Assembly: GCA_019454045.1 (NCBI GenBank)
Contig: SKCR01006513.1
Location: forward strand, 310,001-374,000
Source of the DNA: Zanthoxylum bungeanum
Lineage: Eukaryota; Streptophyta; Magnoliopsida; Sapindales; Rutaceae
Direction: 5' to 3'
Length of the DNA stretch: 64,000 nt
Shown: positions 48,508 to 58,810 of the stretch, in pieces
Numbering within the stretch: the stretch's first letter is position 1
Layout: each line of letters begins with the position of its first letter
The notes under the pieces: model-generated
The model's database searches: none
Told to the model about the DNA's origin: nothing
The model's input: the letters and a program-made list of their open reading frames with translations, nothing else
Position numbers and translations under genes: made by a program

Positions 48508-49990
48508 ATGAGACGAACCAGAAGCTTTGAACTTCGACCGCTTGACCCAGAGATTGAAAGAACCATCAGACAATTGAGAAGGGAAATGCGAGAAGGCCAA
48601 GAAGCAATTGTTAATATGGAACTTGAACCTTTGGAGGTTGCACCACCAATTCCCATTCGAGACAGATTCATTCCGGTGGTTGACAGACTCATTTCATGTA
48701 TTCTACTTCCTCTCTTGCCAGCCAATGTGGGTGATATCAAAACTTGCATTCTGATGATACAACAGTCAGTTCAGTTTGGGGGGAATGCAACTGAAGATCC
48801 TAATACCCACATCAGTAACTTCCTGGAAGTTTTGCGCACTTTCAATTACAACCGAGAAGCTGAAGAAGCTATGAGACTGCGTATTTTCCCATACTCCTTG
48901 AAGGACAGAGCTAAAGCTTGGTTACATTCACTACCAGCAGGTTCCATCACAACATGGAACAATCTAGCCATAAAATTCCTTGCAAAGTACTTTCCACCAG
49001 CCAGAACTGGAAAGCTGAGGAATGACATCACATCCTTTGTGCAACAAGATTCAGAAACTCTTTACGAAGCTTGGGAAAGGTATACAAGATTTGCTCCGGA
49101 AATATCCTCACCATGAGATTCCAAAATGGCTTCAAGTCCAAACCTTCTATAATGGACTTTCTGGAATAATGAGAACCACAATTGATGCTGCTGCTGGAGG
49201 AGCTTTGATGGCAAAAGAAGAAGATCAAGCCTGGATCTAATTGAAGAAATGGCCAACAACAATTCCTTGTGGCCAACAGAAAGGAGCCTGATTCAAAGAA
49301 TTACAGGAATTTATGAAGTTGGAGCCAATTCAGCAGTCAATACCAAGCTAGATCAGATTTGCAAATACATGGAGGCTCTCAGCACAGAAAGTAACCATGG
49401 AGCCACAAGTTCACCTTTTTGGAGGAGCACCAGAGCCAACCCAACCTGAAGAGACGGTGAATTATGTCAACAATTTCAACAGACAGGGGAACAATCCATA
49501 TTCCAACACCTACAACCCAGGGTGGAGGAATCATCCTAATTTTTCATGGAGCAACAATTCAGGGCAAAAGAATGATCCACCACCTGGATTCCAACAGCAG
49601 AACTATCCACCACCTAGATTTCAGCAACAGAACAAAGGCCAGGAGCATGAAAAAGAATTAGTAATGGCAGAAGTGCTAGCTCAGTTAAAAAAATATGAAG
49701 CTATATTTCAAAGCCAGTCAGCTTCTATCAAAGCACTGGAGAATCAAATTGGACAACTGGCCAATGCTCAGAGTTACAGACTGCTAGGAAATCTTCCCAG
49801 CAATACAGAACCAAATCCAAGGAACCGAGGGAAGGAGCAATGTCAAGCCATTACCTTGAAAAGCGGCACTGAAATCAACAAAGATGTTGGAATCAAGACA
49901 ACAATCGAGGAAGTTCCAAAAAAAGCAGTCACACAGATGGAGGAAAAAGAAGCAAAGGAAAAAGAAAAAGAAAAAGAACGGATCACTCCA
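48508..49990 (+). pseudogene. Athila-like gag, copy 1 (element C)
   Basis: ATG at 48,508 (MRRTRSFELRPLDPEIER) follows a possible splice acceptor TTGTGTTTCAG at 48,482-48,492. The gag core NTHISNFLEVLRTFNYN, LRIFPYSLKDRAKAWLHSLP and WNNLAIKFLAKYFPP lies at 48,800-48,990. A one-base insertion near 49,085 and a deletion near 49,233, relative to copy 2, break the frame. Both copies also change frame near 49,400-49,445, into EETVNYVNNFNRQGNNPYSN. A long coiled-coil segment and a Lys/Glu-rich linker precede the PFPQRL motif. Non-functional as it stands. Confidence 0.85.
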
Positions 49991-51000
49991 CCTCCACCTT
50001 TTCCTCAGCGTCTTCATAAAAACAAACTGGACAAGCAGTTTGTTCGATTCTTGGAGGTTTTCAAAAAGTTGCATATCAATATTCCATTTGCAGAAGCCTT
50101 GGAAGAAATGCCCAGCTATGTCAAATTCATGAAAGACATTCTTTCACGAAAACGGAGATTGGGAGATTATGAGACAGTAGCATTATCGGAAGAATGCAGT
50201 GCTATCATTCAGAGGAAACTTCCCCCGAAGTTGAAAGATCCTGGCAGTTTCACAGTCTCGTGCAGTATTGGAGAACATTATATCGGTAAGGCTTTATGTG
50301 ATTTAGGTGCAAGTGTTAATTTGATGCCTTTTTCTATTTATAGGAAACTACAAATTGGAGAAGCAATGCCTACCTCAGTCTCACTGCAACTTGCTGATCG
50401 AACGCTCGCATTTCCGAGAGGAGTCGTGGAAGATGTGCTGGTCAAAGTTGACAAACTTATTCTCCCAGCAGATTTCATCATCTTGACATGGAAGAAGACA
50501 AAGATGTGCCTATTATCCTTGGGAGACCATTCTTGGCGACAGGACGAACTGTGATTGATGTACAAAAAAAGAGAACTAACCATGAAAGTTCAGGACCAAG
50601 AGTTACTTTCAATGTTTTCAAAGCCATGAAATTCCCAGCGATGAAAAGGATGAGGAATGTTTCAGAATTGATGTTGTTGATAGTATCATCCAGGATACTG
50701 ATACAATTCCTACGGACAAACTGAAGCTTGCATCACCAACATGACTGACAACGAGCTTGATGCTGAAATTTTGGAATATATCAACTATCTTGACAAGCCG
50801 TTTCATTTCAAATCAACAACACCAGTTGAAAGTCTGGACCTCCCAAAGAAAGATTGAATCAAGCCTTCGATTGAAGAACCACCACAATTGGAGTTGAAGC
50901 TACTCTTCCGAACCATCTCAGGTATGTATTTCTTGAAACTCTTCTGAATTACCTGTTATTATTTCTTCTTCCTAACATTGGAACATGAAGAAAAATTATT
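49991..51000 (+). pseudogene. Athila-like protease and linker, copy 1 (element C)
   Basis: The Athila-typical PPPPFPQRL motif opens this part (about 49,990). The active site CDLGASVNLMPFS is at 50,297-50,335, and the C-terminal VPIILGRPFLATGRTVIDV lies near 50,505 after a frameshift at about 50,485 relative to copy 2. The protease releases gag and pol proteins. The linker to RT (50,600-51,000) is acidic and carries further indels, but matches copy 2. Confidence 0.8.
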
Positions 51001-52340
51001 GAGAGTTTTATGAGAGCACAAGAAAGCCATTGGCTGGACTATAGCTGACATTCGAGGCATTAGTCCATCATTTTGCATGCACAAGATCCTGATGAATGAC
51101 GAGTACAAACCCACAGTGGAGCACCAACGGAGACTCAATCCAATCATGAAAGAAGTTGTAAAGAAAGAAATAATCAAATGGTTGGATGCTGGCATCATTT
51201 ACCCCATCTCAGTTAGCAGTTGGGTGAGTCCTATGCAGTGTGTACCGAAGAAATAAGGAATTACCGTTGCCATTCATTGATCAAATGCTGGATAGACTGG
51301 TAGGACATGAGTACTATTGCTTTCTGGATGGATATTCAGGGTACAATCAGATTGCTTTCGCCCCAGAAGTCAGGAGAAAACCACCTTTACATGTCCGTAT
51401 GGTACTTTTGCTTTCCGCAGGATGCCATTTGGATTATGTAATGCCCCAGCCACATTTCAGCATTGCATGATGGCCATCTTCTCATATATGTTGGAGCAGA
51501 GTATGGAGGTATTCATGGATGACTTTTCTGTGTTTGGGGATTCTTTTGACCATTGCTTGCATAATCTAGAACAGGTGTTACAAAGGTGCGAAGACACAAA
51601 CCTCGTACTCAACTGGGAGAGAATGCCACTTCATGGTTCAGGAAGGCATTGTTCTTGGACACCGGATCTCACAAAGGGAATCAAGGTAGACAAAGCAAAG
51701 ATCGAGACAATTGAAAAACTACCTCCACCAACAACTGTCAAGGGATTCGGAGTTTTCTTGGACACGCAGGTTTTTACAGGAGATTTATCAAAGACTTTTC
51801 CAAGATTGCAAAACCTCTTTGCAATCTTCTGGAGAAGGATGTGTCTTTCAACTTCACCAAATAATGCCATGAAGCTTTTGAAATCTTGAAACAGAAGTTG
51901 GTCTCTGCTCCTATCATAGTAGCACCAGACTGAACCTTCCATTAGAGGTGATGTGCGATGCTAGTGATTTTGCTGTAGGTGCATATTTGGGACAACACAA
52001 AGCAAAGATTTTCCACACCATTTATTACTCCAGCAGGACTCTGAATGAAGCTCAGCTCAACTACACAACCACTGAAAATGAGTTGCTTGCAGTTATGTTT
52101 GCTTTTGACAAATTCTGCTCTTATCTACTGGGTCCCAAAGTGGTGGTCTACACAGATCATTCAGCAATCAAATATCTGATCGCGAAGAAAGATGCTAAAC
52201 CCAGACTGATCCGTTGGATACTTCTTCTGTAAGAATTCGACGTAGAGATTCGAGACAAGAAAGGGACAGAAAACCAAGTGGCAGATCATTTATCGAGGCT
52301 CAAGAATGGAGAAACAGCTGGCAAGGAACTTTCAACAAAA
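51001..52340 (+). pseudogene. Athila-like reverse transcriptase and RNase H, copy 1 (element C)
   Basis: RT: HKKAIGWTIADIRGISPSF (about 51,020), LNPIMKEVVKKEIIKWLDAG (51,137), MPFGLCNAPATFQHC (about 51,422) and the catalytic FMDD at 51,512-51,523. About 120 bp are missing near 51,262 compared with copy 2, removing the region between the VPKK and FPLPFID motifs, so RT cannot be active. RNase [15 protein letters not shown] (51,955), [16 protein letters not shown] (52,068), [18 protein letters not shown] (52,140). Confidence 0.85.
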
Positions 52341-53638
52341 GAAACTTTTCCAGATGAACAGCTATTTGCCATGAAACAGTAGGAAGTTCCTTGGTATGCT
52401 GACTATGTCAACTACATTGTGTCAGGAAAATGGCCGTTGGAATGGACAACTCAGCAATGGAAGAAGTTTTTCAAAGAAGTCAAGCACTATGTTTGGGATG
52501 AGCCGTACCTGTTCAAACGCTGTGCTGATCAATTATTGAGACGATGTATTCCACAGGAGGAGGTCAACAGTGTTTTGCAGCACTGTCATTCATCATCATA
52601 TGGCGGACATTTCAGTGGGGACAAAACTGCAGCAAAAGTTTTACAATCAGGTTTGTTCTGGCCCATTCTTTTTAAAGATGCTTACTTGTTTTCTCTTCAA
52701 TGTGACAGGTGCCAGAGAATGGGGAATATTCGAGAAAAAATGAAGGACCGTTGCAAAATATTCTGGAAGTCGAGATATTTGATGTATGGGTATTGATTTC
52801 ATGGGACCCTTTATACCATCATTCGGAAATCTGTACATCCTGGTTGCTGTAGACTACGTCTCCAAATGGTTGAAGCAATTGTACTGCCATCCAATGATTT
52901 AAAAGTGGTTATCAAATTCCTAAAAAAGAACATTTTCACTCGGTTCGGAACACCTCGTGCAATTATCAGTGATGGTGGCACACATTTCTGCAACAGATAT
53001 TTTGATGCACTCCTATCAAAATACGGAGTTACTCATAAGGTTGCCACTGCTTACCATCCATAGTCAAATGGACAGGTTGAAGTTTCAAACAGGGAAATCA
53101 AAAGAATCTTGGAGAGAACCGTTGGATCAACTAGGAGGGACTGGTCTACAAAACTCGATGACGCATTATGGGCCTACCGGACAGCTTACAAGACACCCAT
53201 TGGTATGTCACCATATCGATTGGTGTTTGGGAAAGCATGCCACCTGCCAGTTGAACTTGAACACAAGGCGTACTGGGCACTGAAGAAGTTGAATCTTGAT
53301 CCACAAGCTGCAGGAGAGAAAAGACTTCACCAACTGAATGAATTGGAGGAATTTCGCTACAGGCCTATGAGAATGCCAAATTGTACAAAGAAAAGACCAA
53401 GAAATGGCATGACCGAAAAATAATGCACAGACAGTTAGAACCACGGCAACAAGTGTTGTTATACAACTCGAGGTTGAAACTTTTCCCTGGAAAGTTGAAA
53501 TCAATGTGGTCAGGTCCATTTGTGATCACTCAGGTTCTACCATATGGAGCTGTTCAGTTATTGGATCCCAATACCAATAATACATTCAAAGTTAACAGTC
53601 AGCGTGTCAAGCACTACTGGGGAGAATCATTTGAGTGA
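52341..53638 (+). pseudogene. Athila-like integrase, copy 1 (element C)
   Basis: The HHCC zinc-binding end is clear: [20 protein letters not shown] (about 52,582) and [12 protein letters not shown] (52,700). Core: [20 protein letters not shown] (52,916), [15 protein letters not shown], then TAG at 53,061, then [17 protein letters not shown]-terminus: [20 protein letters not shown] and [20 protein letters not shown], ending HYWGESFE at TGA 53,636. A second TAG (52,380) lies before EVPWYADYVNYIV. Both TAGs are also in copy 2. A conserved post-pol leader with the phrase GGGAGGCAACCCA (53,726) follows. Confidence 0.85.
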
Positions 53639-53790
53639 TAAAAAGAAAGTGTCACACTTTCATATCCAGCATAATGATCGGGCAGTCACGTCTAGCTGAC
53701 GACTTTAAACTTAGCGCTAGCAGGGAGGCAACCCATGCAATCTTTGTGTATAAATTGATTTGTTGGTGTGATTTAATTTTTTGTTGTGTT

Positions 53791-53802
53791 TAGTTTTTGC
53801 AG
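53791..53802 (+). promoter_or_regulatory. Possible splice acceptor before the cysteine-rich frame
   Basis: TTTAGTTTTTGCAG, ending AG at 53,801-53,802, is a good plant 3' splice consensus 17 bases upstream of the ATG at 53,819. Athila env-like genes are thought to be made from spliced RNA; this use is inferred. Confidence 0.4.
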
Positions 53803-53818
53803 ATGTAGTCATTACAAG

Positions 53819-54175
53819 ATGGAAGAAGTTCTCGCAAATCTTCACAGGCAATTTCCTTCTCTCCCTCAAAATTCTCTGATGAAAGTTTACAAAGCTCGCT
53901 TGGAACGAATAAGACTACTGACAATCCATGGTATTCCTAATGACATTCGTTGGGTAATCGAAGCACAGGTTCGATTAGCAGGTGAGTATTCTGATTCTTG
54001 TACTTCTTACTTGCCTGGTTTTGGAAGAAGCACCTATGCAAAGAAACGTAGAGCTAAGCAAATGGGTGTTTGTTTCAAATGTGCACGATGGAATTGCAAT
54101 ACTCGTTGTCGTTCATTAGGAATGGTGTCTGATAATCGCGAAGAGACAAAATTAAATTCATTAGGGATGGCTTGA
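53819..54175 (+). CDS. Small basic cysteine-rich protein, carlavirus nucleic-acid-binding-protein-like
   Basis: 118 residues from the ATG at 53,819. The N-terminal two thirds are mostly helical in composition and unrecognised. Residues about 70-92 hold the signature: GRSTYAKKRRAK, then within a few residues CFKC, ARWN, C, NTR, C. This is a C-x2-C-x4-C-x3-C cluster right after an arginine/lysine-rich run. The combination G-[RK]-S-x-Y followed by a basic run and a cysteine finger is the hallmark of the nucleic-acid-binding proteins of carlaviruses and relatives. There they bind RNA/DNA and can suppress silencing. Assignment is by motif only. The frame may continue differently after about 54,140, where another frame stays open to the TAA at 54,262. 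It lies between pol and LOG, on the same strand. It could also be a retroelement accessory protein that converged on this motif. Confidence 0.6.
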   Translation: MEEVLANLHRQFPSLPQNSLMKVYKARLERIRLLTIHGIPNDIRWVIEAQVRLAGEYSDSCTSYLPGFGRSTYAKKRRAKQMGVCFKCARWNCNTRCRSLGMVSDNREETKLNSLGMA

Positions 54176-54623
54176 GTAAGGAGTCTTTAGATGACCTATC
54201 TTCGACTCTTGAGACGCATCCTAGTGGATATGTTCATATTGCTATTCGTAAATTACACACATAAATTTTAAAGGGAATACAACAGTTAAGTCTCGGGAAT
54301 CTGACTCAAAAAGACCCTGTTTGCCAATTTATAAGAAAATTGGATGGGAAGTTTGTCCCTGACGCATAGACGTCAATCAAGCCTATAAGTTTCTTGTACA
54401 TATTATATCTCTTTATCCTTTCCTAATAATTGTGATTTGTTTTGTTGTTTTCTTTTATTTTCTCCGACAGGATCCAGATCTTTTTGACTATCACGATTTT
54501 ATTTTACTATTTAACTAATAATTATCATTTGGCAGGTACTAGTGCTATTATTTTTACTCACCCTTTTCAGGTATTATAAATTCAACTAATCATTGCACTT
54601 TTGAAAGACATCCAGAGTAAAAC
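54176..54623 (+). other. Spacer between cysteine-rich frame and LOG-like frame
   Basis: The first 90 bp could be a frameshifted tail of the preceding frame. The rest is AT-rich and holds three acceptor-like sites: TTTATTTTCTCCGACAG (ending 54,471), CATTTGGCAG (ending 54,536) and CACCCTTTTCAG (ending 54,571). The last is 52 bp before the LOG ATG. No other gene seen. Confidence 0.5.
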
Positions 54624-55220
54624 ATGGAAGCCACTTCAAGAAGACGGGTTGAAAACATCTGTTTGTTTTGCGAAACTAGTGTTGGTGTTAAATCACAATA
54701 CATAGAAGCAGCACATGAATTGGGTCGAGTCTTAGCTGTAAGGAATATGCACTTAGTATATGGCGGAGGCAATCTTGGACTTATGGGGATCATTTCAAAG
54801 GCTGTACAGGAAGGAGGCAGTCAAGTCTTGGGAATCATTCCAAAACCCTTGGCGGAGGCGAATCTCATTGGACCATCAAATGGAGAAGAACTAATTGTGC
54901 CAGGTATGTCTGAACGACTGGTAGAAATGTTAACCTTGCTGATGCTTTTATTGCTTTGCCAGGTGACTTGGGCACATTGGAGGAAATTTTTATAGTGCTA
55001 TCTTGGGCGAACTTAAACATACACCAGAAACCGATTGGGCTGTTTAATATTGAAGGATTTTATGATTTTCTTTGTGTATTTCTTGATGATGCCCGGAGAA
55101 ACGGGTTCGTAACAAAACCTATGAAGAAACTCCTCTTACTCCACATGCCAGAACTTCTCGGATCTAATTGACCAAATATTAGCTTTGAACCATAAATTGA
55201 CCATATCCTTTCAAAGATAA
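54624..55220 (+). pseudogene. LOG-like: LOG-like cytokinin riboside 5'-monophosphate phosphoribohydrolase, captured and frameshifted
   Basis: LOG enzymes free active cytokinin bases from their nucleotide in one step. ATG at 54,624. In order: ICLFCETSVGVKSQY, AAHELGRVLAVRNMHLVYGG and GNLGLMGIISKAVQEGG, VLGIIPKPLAE, GMSERLVEM. After a frame change near 54,930 come DAFIALPGDLGTLEE, WANLNIHQKPIGLFNIEGFY and FLDDARRNGFV. A second change near 55,155 leads to a LOG-like C-terminal helix ending at about 55,220. The nucleotide-binding GGG.LGLMG loop, the SER arginine and the GTLEE glutamates are kept. The second glycine of the PGG motif is Asp and the usual R-K pair is R-L. It has no introns, whereas plant LOG genes have several, so capture from spliced RNA is likely. 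It sits between pol and the 3' LTR of a retrotransposon. Family assignment is strong; present activity is unlikely. Confidence 0.85.
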
Positions 55221-56583
55221 ACTGGTCCGAGAATGATCGTGGTAAGAAGCGTCGGATTAATCTGGATCTTAACCGTTAATTTTCCTATATAGTTTCAGCT
55301 AATCAGGTACTATCTTCTAAACTATTTTTCTACTGTTTAAGACATGGGAGACAATGTCTCATTTAGGTTTGGGGGAGGAAATTAGTTGATTAGTATCTTA
55401 TTTTTAGTTTGTGTGATGTTTTTATTTTTAGTTCAAAAAATTTTCAAAAATACAAAAAAATTTGAAAAATTTTCAAAAAATTACAAAAATATTTTGTGTT
55501 TTTGTGCTTGTATTTTGACTAAGAAGGTGAAATTGGGTGTATGAGATAGCCGAGTAAGGAGTTTCCACTCCTGAGACGTATTTCAAACCTATTTCGAAAC
55601 AAGTTAATTTTTATTTATTTCTTTTGAATCACTTAATTTGTAAATTCTCCATAAAACTGACTAAAATGGATCTTCATATGCTCAGTTGGCAAGTATTATC
55701 AATATGCATAGTACACATACGGACATGAGCTGTATTTGACAAGTTTGTAATATTCAGTGCTCTAGTTTAATTGGAGAAAGCATCTCAAAAAAGTGATGGA
55801 GTAAAAAAAAAAATCTGATATCCGAGTTATCAAGTCTGTAAGGGTGTTTTAACACCTAGTGCCCTAAAACCAACTAGTTTGGGAGTCACTGGCCCAAAGC
55901 TCGCTACATGGATCGAAGATGCTGCAATAAATATATATATCTGAAGTCTGAGTAATTAAGTCCGTAGGGGTGTCTTAACACCTGGTGCCCTATGGCCAAC
56001 TGGTTTGGGAGTCACCGACCCAACACTCGCTAAATAGACTGAAGATATTGTATATAAATAAAAAAAATAGAGAAAAATCAAAAAAAAAATCCGAAAAATC
56101 CAAAAAATTATTCCATTGCTACAAAAAGGTGTGAAATCTGATAGAACTTTAGGACAAAAATATTACTCTCTTATCAACTACACTTGTGACTGTTGTGGGC
56201 AAAAATGAGTCGATTAATATTTTGTTGACTATGTATATGGAGAATGGTAAATATAATCGGAGAATTTACTTATTCAGTATTTTAGAAAGAAACAAAACAA
56301 CTAGTAACTTGAAGTAGAAGTTTTACATGAATAGTCACTAACTTCTTTATTCTCTTTTCTCTTGTCTTTTTGCTTTTGTGTGTATTAGTTTTCACTACCT
56401 TTTTACTTTTGTAAAATGTTTGTGGGTATCATTACTGTAAACCCTCACGAGACTACAACTCGTCCACTAGGGACACCTAGGGGTTTAAAAGCTTGTTGCA
56501 TACGCTAAATGCAACTGTGATCCCTACGAAAGTGGCTTAGTTTAATTTTATTTTGTTGTTTTGTTCGAGGACTAGTAAAATGT
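55221..56583 (+). other. Element C 3' untranslated region
   Basis: Noncoding. A purine run AGGTTTGGGGGAGGAAA (near 55,363) resembles a polypurine tract far upstream of the LTR. A/T-homopolymer stretches lie at 55,430-55,500 and 56,060-56,110. A tandem pair of about 125-bp units sits at 55,815-56,045. The block 56,420-56,545 is conserved with element B. Confidence 0.65.
55815..56045 (+). repeat. Tandem duplication in the C 3' region
   Basis: Two diverged units, each with GAGTxATxAAGTCxGTAxGGGTGT, TTAACACCT.GTGCCCTA, CCAACT.GTTTGGGAGTCAC and an ACTCGCTA/GCTCGCTA segment. Confidence 0.75.
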
Positions 56584-56597
56584 TAGGTTTGGGGGTG
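56584..56597 (+). other. Element C polypurine tract
   Basis: AGGTTTGGGGGTG ends directly before TGATGAGTGG at 56,598. Confidence 0.7.
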
Positions 56598-58678
56598 TGA
56601 TGAGTGGAAAATATCAATATTTACCGCCTCTTTAACTTAATATTTTATTTAGTTTCTCGGGTTTGATGAACGTTTTGATATATTTTATTTTATTTTACAG
56701 ATAAAATAATATCGGGACTAAATGAAATCATTTAGGATGAAATGTGGGTCAAATAAGGGCAATTATTGGACTTGATATATTAATATTGGAGATTGGAAAC
56801 TTGAAAGGGCGTTTTTGATGAAGTGCAGTTTTGGAAATTCCAGTTTTGCGCATATGTCGTATTTTGGGCATAACTTCTTACTCAGATATCGATTGAGATG
56901 ATTCAAGTTCCAGATTAAAGAAGACTCAAAGATCTACAACTTTAAAAACAAAATATTTTCGATTCTGAAGATTTCATGACCGAAATTGATGAACTATGCA
57001 GAAGTCGTGTGTGTGTGTATTATTAAAGTCATTATCAATCATTTTCAAAGCAAAATATAAATTAATAAATAATTAATAAAAATTATCAAATCATCACCAA
57101 ACAAGATAAGCAATTAGTGGAGCAATTATGGATTTGGTGGAGTAATTAGTGGAGAAATTAATAATGGATTTGGTGTAGAATTTGATGGATGATTTGATGG
57201 AGGCAAAATTTTGCCTATAAATACCAAGCCATTTCATTTATACTTTCTTCTTTGAAATTTCCTAAGGAATAAATAAAAGATTGTATCTTGTTTATTTATT
57301 TATAGCTTTCAGTAATTAATTTCTGCTTTCGCACTTTATTTTCTTTACTTTTTAGTTTTTACTTTCCGTAATTTACTTTTACGCACAATCATTTCCTTTC
57401 TTTACTTTTGCAGTTTTTATTTTTCAAGCAATGAGGAGGTAATTCTCCCTGCTGGGGTGAAAGGTAAAGCTTTTATTATTGCTATTTAGATTAATCTCCC
57501 ATAATTATAATATTTCACTATTTAAAATTTGACTTAACAATGATACTGCTATATTGGCGGTTGGTAATTCATTTTAATCTAGTAAACCTGACTAAATAAG
57601 GATACCGCCAGATTGGTCGGTTGGTAATTAAAGTTTCTTACCGCCTATATGGCAGGTTTATTTTGGTTCCGCCTATATGGCTGGATTATGGACAATTATT
57701 GTTACCGCCTTAATGGCTGGTTGGACTTAATTTGAATTAATCAGGTTACCGCCTATATGGCTGGTTGGTAAATTATCACAAGTTTATATGTTATATTTAT
57801 GGGAGATATCTAAATAGTAAATAGTAGAAGTTATTCCTTTTACCTTAGCATTTATTTATTGTAATTTACTTTCAGCTTTTACCTTACCGCAATTACTTTT
57901 CATCATTTTAATTTATGTCTTTTATTTCATTAGCCCTAGTTATGTGTCGTAACTAAGTTAGATATCTGGGGTTGCGATGAAATCCAATATTACCGGTTTA
58001 TAAGGGGTTAAATTATAGTTTGGGTAATATAAAGATTTATTTATTGAGTCTTAATTTTAATGCTTTTTAATTAACTGGCCATTAATAAATTGATTAGGTA
58101 AATTGAAAATGAACTTGAAAAGGTATTTTGTGTTTAAGACCTTAGACTCAATAGCCCACGATCTTCCTTGAGGATAGATAACCCTTTAATAGATTTCCTT
58201 ACAGGATAGGAATATACCTGTCGGGCGGGGGTAGCCATAATTGGAACTTAATCTTAATGAATCTAGGTAATTTGGTTGACATAGACATATGGTTCAATTG
58301 GATTATACTAGGTATTTGTAATTGACCATCGGAAGAGGCTTTTACATAATTTAGTGTTCCATGTTAATAAATCAATATATTACCCAACAATAAGATAACC
58401 ACATCATCTTTTAAATAATATTGGAATAAATCACAACCCTGGATAGTTTTATAAATTTGAATTTTTCTTCAGTATTCTTTTGCGCAATTTTATTTACTTG
58501 TTTTTAAATTTAGAATCATCGCCATTTTCAAATCAAATCAAACAATATGTTAGATACCTATAATCGTTTAGCCTCAGTTAAAATAATAAATTAGGTACTA
58601 AGTCCTCGTGGGATCGATACTTTTTATACTACTTGAACGATACGTGCGCTTGCGTTATATGTGTGTAAGCACCGATCA
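56598..58678 (+). repeat. Element C LTR 2 (shared middle LTR)
   Basis: 2,081 bp, TGATGAGTGG to ACCGATCA. TATA box CTATAAATAC at about 57,215-57,224. It serves as 3' LTR of internal copy 1 and 5' LTR of copy 2. Confidence 0.85.
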
Positions 58679-58684
58679 AGTTTT

Positions 58685-58702
58685 TGGCGCCGTCGGCGGG
58701 GA
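58685..58702 (+). other. Element C primer-binding site 2, degenerate
   Basis: TGGCGCCGTCGGCGGGGA, two mismatches from the site at 48,382. Confidence 0.75.
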
Positions 58703-58810
58703 CTTATTTATCTTTTATTATTAGTTTTGAGGTTAGATACCTTTACTTGTATCTAATTTCTTTTTTACTTATTGTTTTTTTTTCTTGTGTTTCAGGTTCT
58801 CAGATTCTAC

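Noticed and set aside
54590..54793. Minus-strand frame opposite the LOG-like gene
   Set aside because: Antisense shadow of the LOG frame.
54624..55220. LOG-like frame as an ordinary host gene
   Set aside because: No introns, two frame changes, and bounded on both sides by element C sequence (integrase upstream; conserved 3' region, polypurine tract and LTR downstream).
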